In this document: one piece after another, positions 28,401-36,079 of the stretch
Layout: every line of letters starts with the position of its first letter
How positions within the stretch are numbered: the first letter of the stretch is position 1
Assembly (NCBI GenBank): GCA_022563885.1
Contig: JADFMM010000015.1
Span: forward strand, 1-46,355
DNA: 46,355 nucleotides
Source: Planctomycetota bacterium
GTDB lineage: Bacteria > Planctomycetota > Phycisphaerae > Sedimentisphaerales > Anaerobacaceae
Direction: 5' to 3'
Translations under genes and position numbers: made by a program
The notes under the pieces: generated by a model
What the model was told of the DNA's origin: nothing
The model's database searches: none
The model's input: only the letters and a program-made list of their open reading frames with translations

Positions 28401-28908
28401 AGAGATCGTGATCGGCGGCATGATCACCAAGATCCGCTTCAATACGATCAAGAAGGGACGCAATGCCGGCCAGAAGATGGCCGTGTTTTCATTGGAGGAC
28501 CTGCAGGGGTCTGTCGATGTGGTGGTTTTCCCCGGTGAGTTGCAAAAGTATGGTTCGCTCATTGAGACGGACCAGATCGTCTTTGTGAGGGCCAAGGTGG
28601 ATCAGTCGCGGGAACGTCCCAACCTCCTCACCGATGAACTGATCCGAATGGATGAGGCCACCGAAAAGCTCGCCGCCCGCGTGGCCATTAAATTGGAGGC
28701 GGGCACCATTACCGAGGATCGCATCAGCGAGATACGGAGCCTGTGCGAGACCCATAGAGGCAAGAGTCCGCTGCTGGTGGCGATTCACACCAAGAAGGGC
28801 AGGGTCTATGCCAATGCGGACAAGCGTCTGAGTGTGAATCCCAGTGTTGATTTCTGCAAGAAGATGAAGCACTTGATTGGCCAAGAGAACGTCGTACTCA
28901 CCAAGTAG
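25459..28908 (+). CDS. dnaE: DNA polymerase III alpha subunit
   Basis: An 1149-residue replicative polymerase. The N-terminal PHP domain keeps what looks like the full metal set: HLHLH and SLLDG, TDHGN, GCEAY, YHLVLL, TSACIAGE and NDVHFL. It may therefore be an active proofreading nuclease, as in DnaE of mycobacteria; no dnaQ is seen in the window. The polymerase core has GARGSGVGT and the Asp motif PDIDIDIC. Helix-hairpin-helix and OB-fold parts follow (FGLAGVKGVGEKAVERI, then VIGGMITKIRFNTIKKGRNA). Length is standard for DnaE1. The tmk start lies 7 bp after the stop, so dnaE, tmk and holB probably form one replication operon. Confidence 0.97.
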   Translation: MPDKGFVHLHLHTMYSLLDGAIAPTKLFDRCKELGMDTVAVTDHGNMFGAVDFYCRAKAAGIKPIIGCEAYVAPRSRLEKSSSGIKKTAYHLVLLAETIEGYHNLIKLISIGYTEGFYYRPRIDKEILADLSQGIIATSACIAGEIPAAFRHGEDDKAYELLEHYVKIFGPDHFFIEIQRHEGDVPDVNEQLIDAAQRYGLGLVASNDVHFLEVGDYHAHDCLTCISTGKNVDDENRMKYPPNVFLKGPDEMRALFADHPDALDNTLAIANRCHVEIDLSTQHAPRYQPPDEMTPEDYLTKLVYEGAKRLYGEMTPEVEERIKHELNVIEGKGFSSYFLIVWDFCRYARERDIPVGARGSGVGTIVGYALGMCDVDPIKYDLLFERFMDPERNEMPDIDIDICQSNRQNVLDYVRQKYGQVAQIITFGTMKARAVIRDVCRVKGIPLDQADRLAKLVPADLGMTLDKALEVEPELRQLCEQDPKIQSVIEVGRKLEGLTRHSSVHAAGVVIADCPLVDHVPLYKAPGSDDLITQYEGPLVEKVGLLKMDFLGLKTLSVIRRSRELIRENHGVDIDVEKIDHDDPETFEIFCAGRTKGVFQFESEGMQNLLIKMRPDRIEDLIAANALYRPGPMVLIPDYIARKHGATWELPHEIMTDVLGETYGIMIYQEQVMRICNRLGDIPLREAYKLIKAISKKDTSLIAKERERFMKGCMSKGLTEAQGTEVWEIIERFAGYGFNKSHSTRYAFIAYQTAYLKAHYPVEFMAALLTYDCDVTEKVVDYITECKTDLKIDILPPDVNESGALFTPIYQENAQGEREGAIRFGLAGVKGVGEKAVERIIAAREEVGRFRDLYHFCETVDSRAANKQVIEALIKAGAFDHLGGNRNQMVTGLEAAIRCGASLQSDRQRGQMNLFGQMAEQEEEEVRLPDVPPWPEAQLLAYEKAVLGFYVTSNPLSHHAELIDVYSHANTAELANIQQDREIVIGGMITKIRFNTIKKGRNAGQKMAVFSLEDLQGSVDVVVFPGELQKYGSLIETDQIVFVRAKVDQSRERPNLLTDELIRMDEATEKLAARVAIKLEAGTITEDRISEIRSLCETHRGKSPLLVAIHTKKGRVYANADKRLSVNPSVDFCKKMKHLIGQENVVLTK

Positions 28909-28915
28909 GAGCCAT

Positions 28916-29524
28916 ATGGGCGGCAAGCTAATCGTGTTGGATGGTCCGGACGGCTGCGGCAAGAGCACGCAGGTAAGAATGCTGTGCCAGTGGCTGCTCG
29001 ACCAGGGCACTGATGCCATCGCCCTGCGGGATCCGGGCGACACGGAGATCGGCGAGCGGATTCGCAAGATTCTCCTCAGTGGCAGTTCCCGGGATATGGA
29101 CACCATGACCGAGTTGCTGCTCTACATGGCCTGCCGGGCGCAGCTTTGGTCCCAGCGGATCAAGCCGGCCCTGCAGGCAGGGCGCTGGGTCGTCATGGAT
29201 CGCTGGGTGTCCAGCACCTGTGCCTACCAGGGCCATGCCGGCGGCTATGGCATCGACCGTGTGCTGGCCATCGCCGAGAACGCGCTGGAACGTGTCTGGC
29301 CCGATTTGACCGTGATCCTGGATGTGGGCGTGGAAGTCGCGGCGGGACGGATGGGGGAGGACCTCGATCGCATTGAGCAGCGGGGAGAGGATTACCATCA
29401 GAAGGTCCAGGAAGGGTTTCTGCGTCTGGCGGAGACGAATTCGGGTTTCGTGGTGGTCGATGCCCGCGTAAGTGTCGAGGCCGTCCATGAGCACGTGGTG
29501 CGCGAGATCGATGTGCTTTGCTAG
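28916..29524 (+). CDS. tmk: Thymidylate kinase
   Basis: A 202-residue enzyme that makes dTDP from dTMP with ATP. The start is ATG 28916 with AGGAG directly upstream; the longer frame into dnaE is rejected. The P-loop is LDGPDGCGKSTQ, and the TMP-binding DR motif is seen in VVMDRWVSSTCAYQG. DPGDTEIGERIR is the conserved early segment (usually REPGGT). LDVGVEVAAGRMGEDLDRIE is the lid region. The DPGDT variant, in place of the classic REPGGT, fits the Planctomycetes-type enzyme in my recollection. It sits between dnaE and holB, in line with a shared replication-linked transcript. Confidence 0.95.
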   Translation: MGGKLIVLDGPDGCGKSTQVRMLCQWLLDQGTDAIALRDPGDTEIGERIRKILLSGSSRDMDTMTELLLYMACRAQLWSQRIKPALQAGRWVVMDRWVSSTCAYQGHAGGYGIDRVLAIAENALERVWPDLTVILDVGVEVAAGRMGEDLDRIEQRGEDYHQKVQEGFLRLAETNSGFVVVDARVSVEAVHEHVVREIDVLC

Positions 29525-29530
29525 GCTGCT

Positions 29531-30637
29531 ATGTCTTTTCGTGAGATCTTCTGTCAAGACAAACCGATTGCCCTGCTAGCGCAGGCCTTTGCCTTGGACC
29601 GCGTGGCACACGCCACCATTTTTTCGGGAATGGAGGGTGTGGGGAAGTTCAAAACGGCAAGCGAGTGGGCCAGGCTCTTGCTCTGTCACGAGCCCCGAGC
29701 CCCTGCGGTGCAAGGTCCAAACGAAAGCTGCGGTCGCTGCGCGTCCTGTTGTGCCTGGGAGGGCGGGACGCACCCCGACTTTCACCACGTGTACAAGGAG
29801 TTGCGTCAGTTCACCGCGGATGGCAAAGGCAAGCCCGCGCCGGTGGATCTGCCCATTGACGTGATCCGTGAGTTCCTCATCGAGCGGGTCGCCAGCCGAC
29901 CCACACTCTCCGCCAGGAAGATCTTTGTGGTTGACGAGGCGGAGAAACTTAATACCTCCTCGCAGAACGCCCTGCTCAAGGTACTGGAAGAGCCGCCCGG
30001 CTATTGCTGTATCATTCTGTTGTGTACCCGCTTGGAAAAACTGCTGCCGACGATCAAATCTCGGACACAGGTCGTTCGCTTTGGCCCGATCGATGAGGCC
30101 CGGGTGGTGGACCACCTACGGCGGAAAGGCCTGGAGGATTTCAAGGCTCTTTTCTTCGCTCGCCTTGCGCAGGGAAGTCTGGGGCTGGCCGATCAGTGGG
30201 GCGCTCTGGAAGCTGCGGAGGGCCGGCTCTATGACACCAAACGGCGGATCGTGGCGGGCATGGCCAGGCTGCAACTCGCCGACACACTCGATTTCGCCGG
30301 TCAATTGCTTGACGATGCCAAGGCCCTGTCGGAGAGTTGGGCCGGTCTGGGGGGGCTGACCAGTCGAGCGGATCTGAATCGACGGAGCCAGAAAACGATT
30401 GTGCGGATCCTGGTCTCTTCTCTGGACGATGTCATGAAGTTGCCTTTGGGGCTCGACCGGCGGCCGGTGAATGCGGACCAATGGGATTGTATCGAGGCCC
30501 TCGCATGCCGCATCGGGCCTGAACAGGCGGCGGCGCGGATTGTAGACGGCTATGAGTCGATGCAATGGATCGAAGCGGGCGTAAACGATCGGCTCAATCT
30601 TGAGCGACTCCTTCTGAAGATTGTGAAGGGGATGTAG
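29531..30637 (+). CDS. holB: DNA polymerase III delta-prime subunit
   Basis: A 368-residue clamp-loader subunit. The AAA+ fold has HATIFSGMEGVGK, where the P-loop Lys is followed by Phe rather than Ser/Thr, fitting the non-catalytic delta-prime. A zinc module shows SCGRCASCC, and the helix with VDEAEKLNTSSQNALLKVLE and EEPPGY is typical of delta-prime and tau/gamma. The SRT motif (KSRTQVVRF) stands in the sensor/SRC position. It begins 6 bp after tmk. The TAG stop at 30635-30637 shares its last base with the left end of a family B element. The next gene is the PSP1/RicT homologue. Confidence 0.93.
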   Translation: MSFREIFCQDKPIALLAQAFALDRVAHATIFSGMEGVGKFKTASEWARLLLCHEPRAPAVQGPNESCGRCASCCAWEGGTHPDFHHVYKELRQFTADGKGKPAPVDLPIDVIREFLIERVASRPTLSARKIFVVDEAEKLNTSSQNALLKVLEEPPGYCCIILLCTRLEKLLPTIKSRTQVVRFGPIDEARVVDHLRRKGLEDFKALFFARLAQGSLGLADQWGALEAAEGRLYDTKRRIVAGMARLQLADTLDFAGQLLDDAKALSESWAGLGGLTSRADLNRRSQKTIVRILVSSLDDVMKLPLGLDRRPVNADQWDCIEALACRIGPEQAAARIVDGYESMQWIEAGVNDRLNLERLLLKIVKGM

Positions 30638-30796
30638 GCTCTGTCTGAAAACCCGACCTGGCTTCGAGCGGCCCTTTTTCCGCCTGGCTGCATCCGGCTG
30701 CATCGACGATAGAACAAACATCGCCTGCTTCGCCGCCTTTGCCGGGCGAAAAAATTGCTCGCTCTCGGGCCGAAGGACGGGGTTCCAGAAAGGGCC
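30637..30796. mobile_element. MITE-like element, family B, copy 1 (full length)
   Basis: A 160-bp core with inverted ends. Left GGCTCTGTCTGAAAACCCG; right, read on the other strand, GGCCCTTTCTGGAACCCCG. It is flanked by TA on both sides (30635-30636 and 30797-30798). The interior is nearly the same as copy 2 at 44175-44334 (for example CCTGGCTGCATCCGGCTGCA). It begins in the last base of the holB stop codon and ends about 68 bp before the PSP1/RicT start, so it sits inside the presumed operon. Confidence 0.8.
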
Positions 30797-30865
30797 TAGT
30801 TCTGGTATACTCCACCGTCATCGAAATTAGGGACTAGAAACCGAATCATTAAATCAGGTGATAAT

Positions 30866-32077
30866 ATGCCGGAAAGTATAGCCACGATATCAGCGACAAG
30901 CGGCGCTAAGAAGCAGATGTACGTAAGAATAGGCCGTATGCATAAAACGGGATATTTTGATCACAGCGAGTCGGAAATTCCCAAGATAGACACCAGCGTT
31001 ATTGTCAAGACTCAGAAGGGGCTGCAGCTCGGGTCCATTGTCGGCACCAGCACTTCCTATTCGGGAGGCAAGTGTAATTGCAGCTGCGGAAAGGCCAACG
31101 ATTACTACGAGGCCTCGGACACCACGACCAGGGTAGAGACCTTGGGGAAGTTTGTCCGCTTCGCGACCCCTGAAGACTTGCGGGAGGAAGCCCACCTCAA
31201 GAATATGGCGAAAGATGAAATCCGGACCTCTCAGCGCATTGCGAAGGGCATGGGGCTAAGCATGAAGATCGTGGACGCCGAACATATCATTGGCGGCGAG
31301 CGCATCATTTTTTACTTTATGGCCGAGTCCCGCGTCGATTTTCGAGAACTGGTCAAGAAGCTGTCCTACGAGTTCCAGACGCGGATTGAAATGCATCAGG
31401 TCGGTGCCCGAGATGAGGCCCGGATTGTAGGAGATATCGCCAGTTGTGGCCAAGAGCAGTGCTGCAAGCGATTTCTCAAGGATCTCAATCCTGTCACCAT
31501 GAGGATGGCCAAGACGCAGAAGGCGAGTCTGGCGAAGGATAGGCTTCTGGGCATGTGTGGGCGAATCAAGTGTTGTTTTCGTTTTGAAGACAAAACCTAT
31601 ACGGAGCTTCAGAAGAGCCTACCCCGCAACAACAGTCGCGTCATGACCCCGGACGGCCCCGGCAAGGTCCTTGAGACCCAGGCGCTGACCCAGCTTGCCA
31701 TAGTGCTCTTGGACAATGGTGAACGCGTCCCCTGGGGCGTTGAACACCTCTCACCAGCACCCGATCTACCCGCCGTTGCTGCCCCGCCCGTCCTGAGCCC
31801 GTCGAGGGACCCGTCCCGAGCGGGAAATCCGACTCGCGGCGGCCAGACGGACAGGACAGATCGTGGCGACAGATCAAGTGCCCCGAGTCGCGGAAGAAGG
31901 CAGGCCAGAGGCGGTCGATCGGACAGAAAGGCTCCGGGGCACAGGGGCGATTCCGCTCCCCAAGGCACCCGGCCCAGTGGGACGACACGGGAAGGGAAGG
32001 CGCAGCGAGACTCTGACTCCCAGCCGCTCGGTGGGTCGCCCGGGGATGTGTCCGGCGATCCGCAAGGGAGCCCATGA
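30866..32077 (+). CDS. ricT: PSP1 family protein (RicT/YaaT-like)
   Basis: A 403-residue homologue of RicT (YaaT), which in Bacillus acts with RicA and RicF as an iron-sulfur complex stimulating RNase Y-dependent mRNA processing. The PSP1 domain spans residues about 60-290 with IASCGQEQCCKRFL and MCGRIKCCFRFE, the conserved cysteines. An extra cluster, GGKCNCSCGK, is near residue 72. The last 100 residues are a disordered Arg/Gly/Pro/Ser-rich tail (RGGQTDRTDRGDRSSAPSRG) not found in Bacillus RicT, and it may bind RNA. It overlaps metG by four bases (ATGA). The tmk-holB-ricT-metG order resembles Firmicutes, in line with an old conserved cluster. A TATACT at 30808-30813 could serve as a -10 box. 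Confidence 0.9.
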   Translation: MPESIATISATSGAKKQMYVRIGRMHKTGYFDHSESEIPKIDTSVIVKTQKGLQLGSIVGTSTSYSGGKCNCSCGKANDYYEASDTTTRVETLGKFVRFATPEDLREEAHLKNMAKDEIRTSQRIAKGMGLSMKIVDAEHIIGGERIIFYFMAESRVDFRELVKKLSYEFQTRIEMHQVGARDEARIVGDIASCGQEQCCKRFLKDLNPVTMRMAKTQKASLAKDRLLGMCGRIKCCFRFEDKTYTELQKSLPRNNSRVMTPDGPGKVLETQALTQLAIVLLDNGERVPWGVEHLSPAPDLPAVAAPPVLSPSRDPSRAGNPTRGGQTDRTDRGDRSSAPSRGRRQARGGRSDRKAPGHRGDSAPQGTRPSGTTREGKAQRDSDSQPLGGSPGDVSGDPQGSP

Positions 32078-34107
32078 CCCGAAAGATCGTTGTTACGTCG
32101 GCATTGCCTTACGCGAACGGTCCCATCCATATCGGTCACTTGGTAGAGTATATCCAGACCGATATTTGGGTTCGTTTTCACAAGCTCTGTGGTCATGAGT
32201 GTCTCTATTTCTGTGCAGACGATACCCACGGTACGCCTGTGATGCTGAGTGCTCGGGCTGCCGGGATCCCCCCGGAGCAGCTTATCGAGAAGGTGCACAG
32301 AGAGCATGTGCAGGATTTTGAACGCTTTCACGTGGCATTTGACAATTACTACTCAACCCACTCCCCCGAGAATCAGCACTTCAGTGAACTGATTTTCAAG
32401 CGTCTCGATGAGGCGGGCTCCATTGTCAAACGGCAGGTCGAACAGGCCTTCTGTGAGACCTGCAACATGGCCCTGCCGGACCGCTACGTCAAAGGGACCT
32501 GCCCCCGCTGTAAGGCAGAAGATCAATACGGCGATTCCTGCGAGGTCTGCAGTGCGACCTATCGTCCCACCGATATGGTCAATCCCACCTGCGCCACCTG
32601 CCGGGCCGTGCCGGTGCTCAGAAGCTCAGAGCACTACTTCTTCAAGCTGGCGGACTACGAGGAACGGCTCAAGGTGTTGATCGGGCAGGGGTATACGCAG
32701 CCCTCGGTTGCAAACAAGCTGCAGGAGTGGTTTGATGCCGGCCTGAAGGATTGGGACATTTCCCGGGACGGTCCGTACTTTGGTTTTAAGATTCCCGGCG
32801 AGTCGGACAAGTATTTTTACGTGTGGCTAGACGCTCCGATTGGCTACATAGCCTCCGCCAAGAACTACTGCGATCGAGAGGGGCTTGACTTCAATCGCCT
32901 CTGGCCTGGGGAGCATGCTTCCCCCAGTGACAGCGATGAATATGAACTCTACCACTTCATCGGTAAGGACATCGTGTACTTCCACGCTCTCTTTTGGCCG
33001 GCCATGCTGCAGGGTGCCGGCTTCAAGACGGCAAAGAAACTCTTTGTGCATGGCTTCCTAACCGTGAACGGCGAGAAGATGAGTAAGTCGCGTGGTACCT
33101 TTGTGACGGCGGCGACCTTTGCCGAGCATCTCGATACGGAATACCTGCGTTACTACTATGCGAGTAAACTCAACGACAGCGTGCACGATCTGGACCTGAG
33201 CATCGAAGATTTTGTCAACAAGGTCAACTCCGATCTCGTAGGCAAGTTTGCCAATCTGGCATCGCGATCGGGACCCATGTTGACGAAAAAGCTGGAAGGG
33301 CGGCTCGGGGAACTTGACGCGGACGGCCGGGCCCTGATCGATCGGATGGTGGCGGAGAGGTCCCAGATTGTCCAGGCGTATGAAGCACTCAAGTATGGCG
33401 CAGTCGTTCGCCACATCGTGGCCTTGGCGGATGAGGCCAATCGATACGTCGAGTCGAAGAGACCGTGGGACACCCTCAAGACCGATCCCGAACTCACCCG
33501 CGTGACACTGACTGCGGTCATCAATGCGGTGCGGGTATTGGCTGTCTACCTGAAACCCATACTGCCGGTGTATGCTCGGAAAGTGGAACGGTTTCTGGGC
33601 TTGAGCGAACTCACCATGGCAGATCTCGATAGTGTCTTGGAAAATCACAGTATCAATCCCTTTGAACACCTCTTCAAAAGAGTCGAAGCGAAACAGGTCA
33701 AAAAAATGATTGAATCGAGCAAAGAACCTGAGACGAGTGGATCGAGTGGCGATTCGTCGAACGACACCCCATCCTTTAAAGAACAATGTGACATGAGTGA
33801 TTTTGGTAAGATAGACCTGCGCGTCGCGGCCATCAAGGAGGCGGATACCGTGGAGGGGGCGGACAAACTCCTTCGGTTGACATTGGACGTCGGGCGTGTC
33901 GATCGTAACGTGTTGGCCGGCATTGCCTTGGCCTACAAACCCGAGGATCTGGTGGGCCGTAAGGTCGTCTATTTTTCCAATTTGAAGCCCAGGAAGATGC
34001 GATTTGGCGTCTCCGAGGGTATGGTCTTGGCCGCCGGTGGAGGCGGCAAAGAAGTCTATCTGCTGGAGCCCGACGACGGGGCGCAGCCGGGAGATGAGAT
34101 TCGATGA
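32074..34107 (+). CDS. metG: Methionyl-tRNA synthetase
   Basis: A 677-residue class I synthetase with all expected parts. PYANGPIHIGHLVEYIQTDI contains the HIGH motif, and KMSKS occurs at about residue 333 (NGEKMSKSRGTF). Two zinc knuckles are seen (CETC-CPRC and CEVC-CATC). An anticodon-binding helical domain is followed by a C-terminal tRNA-binding (EMAPII-like) domain starting near residue 575 (FGKIDLRVAAIKEADTVEGA). The linker before that domain is acidic and Ser-rich, as is common. The start overlaps the end of the PSP1 gene. The gene is followed by a Minf_1886-type reading frame that is broken by a stop codon. Confidence 0.97.
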   Translation: MTRKIVVTSALPYANGPIHIGHLVEYIQTDIWVRFHKLCGHECLYFCADDTHGTPVMLSARAAGIPPEQLIEKVHREHVQDFERFHVAFDNYYSTHSPENQHFSELIFKRLDEAGSIVKRQVEQAFCETCNMALPDRYVKGTCPRCKAEDQYGDSCEVCSATYRPTDMVNPTCATCRAVPVLRSSEHYFFKLADYEERLKVLIGQGYTQPSVANKLQEWFDAGLKDWDISRDGPYFGFKIPGESDKYFYVWLDAPIGYIASAKNYCDREGLDFNRLWPGEHASPSDSDEYELYHFIGKDIVYFHALFWPAMLQGAGFKTAKKLFVHGFLTVNGEKMSKSRGTFVTAATFAEHLDTEYLRYYYASKLNDSVHDLDLSIEDFVNKVNSDLVGKFANLASRSGPMLTKKLEGRLGELDADGRALIDRMVAERSQIVQAYEALKYGAVVRHIVALADEANRYVESKRPWDTLKTDPELTRVTLTAVINAVRVLAVYLKPILPVYARKVERFLGLSELTMADLDSVLENHSINPFEHLFKRVEAKQVKKMIESSKEPETSGSSGDSSNDTPSFKEQCDMSDFGKIDLRVAAIKEADTVEGADKLLRLTLDVGRVDRNVLAGIALAYKPEDLVGRKVVYFSNLKPRKMRFGVSEGMVLAAGGGGKEVYLLEPDDGAQPGDEIR

Positions 34108-34168
34108 ATGACGGGGGCAACGGGCGTTCAGCTTGCGGTCCCATGGCGTCTGTCCGAGTATGGGTCCA

Positions 34169-34522
34169 ATGAAAAAGACACCTGAAGAGATTGCAAGAGT
34201 GGAGGGCAGGTACACGCCGGGCGCTTTTCGATTCGTGTATGAGGGGCTGGGGTACACGGTGAAGGAGCTGCGTGACGAACCGGGGCATGTCGGTGGTTCG
34301 GTTCTGGCGGAAGGGTTGCGGCGGTTTGCGCTGGAACGCTGGGGAAAGATGGCCAAGTTCGTGCTGGCGAGTTAGGGCGTGACAACGACCCGTGACTTCG
34401 GCGAAATTGTCTATTCCCTGATCGAGCACGAATGGATGAGCGCTCAACCGGACGACACCATCGAGGACTTCCAGGATGTCTACAGTTTTCACGTGGCCTT
34501 CGTGGATGGGTTCGAGTTTTAG
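34169..34522 (+). pseudogene. Minf_1886-type small protein, interrupted by an in-frame TAG
   Basis: The first 68 codons read MKKTPEEIARVEGRYTPGAF, then VYEGLGYTVKELRDEPGHVG and FALERWGKMAKFVLAS. A TAG follows at 34373-34375. Past it the same frame continues as GVTTTRDFGEIVYSLIEHEW and on to VDGFEF, ending at TAG 34520-34522. Related proteins of the Minf_1886 family have Trp-Gly at this point (..EWGI..EDFGEIVF), so one base (TGG to TAG) would repair the frame. TAG is used as a normal stop by many genes here (dnaE, tmk, holB, clpC), which argues against recoding. Function of the family is unknown. The gene lies 61 bp after metG; a TTG/ATG upstream gives slightly longer starts. Confidence 0.8.
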
Positions 34523-34543
34523 GGCGTGCAAGACAATACGTTA

Positions 34544-34621
34544 GGGATCGGCAAGAAATAAGTTGGGCAAGATGGGGTGCAATTGGGCGTTCAAAAGTCC
34601 AAGTTATTTCTTGACGTTCCC
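34544..34621. mobile_element. MITE-like element, family A, copy 2 (internally deleted)
   Basis: A 78-bp core with the same ends as the full copies: left GGGATCGGCAAGAAATAAG, right on the other strand GGGAACGTCAAGAAATAAC. TTA flanks both sides (34541-34543 and 34622-34624). Compared with copies 1 and 3, 102 bp of the interior, next to the left end, are missing. It begins 18 bp after the stop of the broken Minf_1886 gene and ends about 50 bp before the convergent motB stop. Confidence 0.8.
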
Positions 34622-34676
34622 TTATTGTTGTGCGGGTCCTTGGGGATGCTGACTGAGCACTCCATCCGCTAGACGG

Positions 34677-35405
34677 TCAACTCTTGAGCACCGCAATGAC
34701 CACGTGCGAGTGCTTCTGCATCACGCCGTCGCGACCTGTCCACCGCCCACCCGGACCCGCACCCCAGCTGTAAACGGCCCAATCGGCGGACCGCGGGAGT
34801 TGTTTGCGCAGGAAGGTGGCCACGGCCGCTGCCCGGTGGGCGGAGAGCAGGAACCGGTCCCGATCCGATCCCGTCGTATCGCCCAGTGCCAGGACGTAGA
34901 CAATGGTGTTCTTGGGAATGGCCGTTTGTTGTAGGTTTAACGCGAAGTCACGAATCTCGGCTTGCGCCGGCGTACCCAGAGCGGCGCTTGCCTGGAGGAA
35001 ACGAATAGGGACCGTCGCGAAGGTGGTCTGTCGAGCACTCAGTTGCGCGGGCAGGGTGGTCATCGTTTTCTCGATCTCTGCAAAGAGACGACGCAGTTTT
35101 TCACCCTCTTCGTCTACGGTGCGATCGGAGTCCTCCGCCTCTGCCACTTGGTAGCGAGTCTTAACGTCATCAAACCCGCCTGACATCCTGCCGCCGGTCA
35201 TGAGACCCAGGCCGTAGTTGTCCATGGATCTGACGAAGGAATCACGTCCCTTGTTGAACAGCTCCGGGTCCTGCACGTCGGCTATGCTGAGCAACATCAC
35301 AAAAAATGTCAGCAGTAGCGTGATCATGTCCGAGAATGTCACGATATAGGTCGGGACCTTGTCCGCAGGGTTCGGGGGTGCCTTTTTTTCTTTCTTCCAG
35401 CTCAT
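34677..35405 (-). CDS. motB: MotB-like flagellar stator protein (1)
   Basis: A 242-residue stator protein. One membrane helix near the start holds the proton-pathway aspartate (Asp26) in VTFSDMITLLLTFFVMLLSI. A flexible part is followed by an OmpA-like peptidoglycan-binding domain with LSAHRAAAVATFL, an exact fit to the LSxxRAxxVxxxL motif. It would anchor the MotA ring to the cell wall. The start overlaps the stop of the second MotB-like gene by four bases (ATGA), so both are made together. It is the last gene of the flagellar cluster on this strand; a family A element lies beyond its stop. Confidence 0.92.
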   Translation of the reverse strand: MSWKKEKKAPPNPADKVPTYIVTFSDMITLLLTFFVMLLSIADVQDPELFNKGRDSFVRSMDNYGLGLMTGGRMSGGFDDVKTRYQVAEAEDSDRTVDEEGEKLRRLFAEIEKTMTTLPAQLSARQTTFATVPIRFLQASAALGTPAQAEIRDFALNLQQTAIPKNTIVYVLALGDTTGSDRDRFLLSAHRAAAVATFLRKQLPRSADWAVYSWGAGPGGRWTGRDGVMQKHSHVVIAVLKS

Positions 35406-36079
35406 TGGCAGATGTTTTTATCCAGAAGAACGATTTCCAGGAGTCGTCCGGTCTGGCTCTGTTTGAGGCGGGGCGGCAGGTTGCGATAGGGAACCGTACT
35501 CGTGCCACTAATGGCAAAGCGGTTCTGATCAAGTGGCCCCTCTTGGACCAGGAAGCTCACGGTGGACCAGGCACGGTTGAATCCCTGCGAACTCGGATGG
35601 TCTTGACTGCGCAATGGGTTTTCACTCACCACGATCTTGTTGGGATAGAACCTAAGGAATTTGGCGATGGTGGAGAGCACTTTTTTCCCGGAGTTGGAAA
35701 AGCGCGTGCCTTGCAGCTGAAAGACGTCTCCGGACGGAATCAGGAAGACCTTACGATCCTGAAAGTTGATCGCGACACTCTCTTTGACATGGCCATCGAC
35801 TCTGCCATCCTCGGTCGGGCTTTCACTGCCTTGGGTGCGATCTGGTTGAAATATGATTTCGTTTCGCGTGAAGAGAGCATCCCGGCCGCGAGTCTCCGCC
35901 GTGCTGACCGAGGGGAGCGCGGTCGAGAGCGCGGTTGTCATCTTGCGAAAGGACTTGTCGTCGAAGGAGGAGAAAGTCAGCAGTAAGACGAAGAAGGTCA
36001 GCAGCAGTGTCATACAGTCACTGAAGGTGACCATCCATTTCGGTGCGCCCGGCGGACCATCCTCTTCATCGGCAGCCAT
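35402..36079 (-). CDS. MotB-like flagellar stator protein (2), with a divergent wall-binding motif
   Basis: A 225-residue relative of MotB with the same membrane helix and aspartate (Asp21 in MVTFSDCMTLLLTFFVLLLT). The C-terminal domain is OmpA-like in outline (VFLIPSGDVFQLQGTRFSNS). The place of the LSxxRAxxV motif reads QGFNRAWSTVSFL, so binding to peptidoglycan may be weak or different. It could pair with the first MotB in a mixed stator dimer. The start codon shares one base with the motA stop (TAATG), and the end overlaps the next motB by four bases. Confidence 0.85.
   Translation of the reverse strand: MAADEEDGPPGAPKWMVTFSDCMTLLLTFFVLLLTFSSFDDKSFRKMTTALSTALPSVSTAETRGRDALFTRNEIIFQPDRTQGSESPTEDGRVDGHVKESVAINFQDRKVFLIPSGDVFQLQGTRFSNSGKKVLSTIAKFLRFYPNKIVVSENPLRSQDHPSSQGFNRAWSTVSFLVQEGPLDQNRFAISGTSTVPYRNLPPRLKQSQTGRLLEIVLLDKNICQ

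Noticed and set aside
33058-34356. 432-codon antisense frame across metG and the Minf_1886 gene
   Set aside because: No family resemblance, and it overlaps fully supported genes on the other strand.
34373-34375. Recoding of TAG as an amino acid across the genome
   Set aside because: TAG ends dnaE, tmk, holB, clpC and the L,D-transpeptidase gene at the expected family lengths, so it works as a stop.
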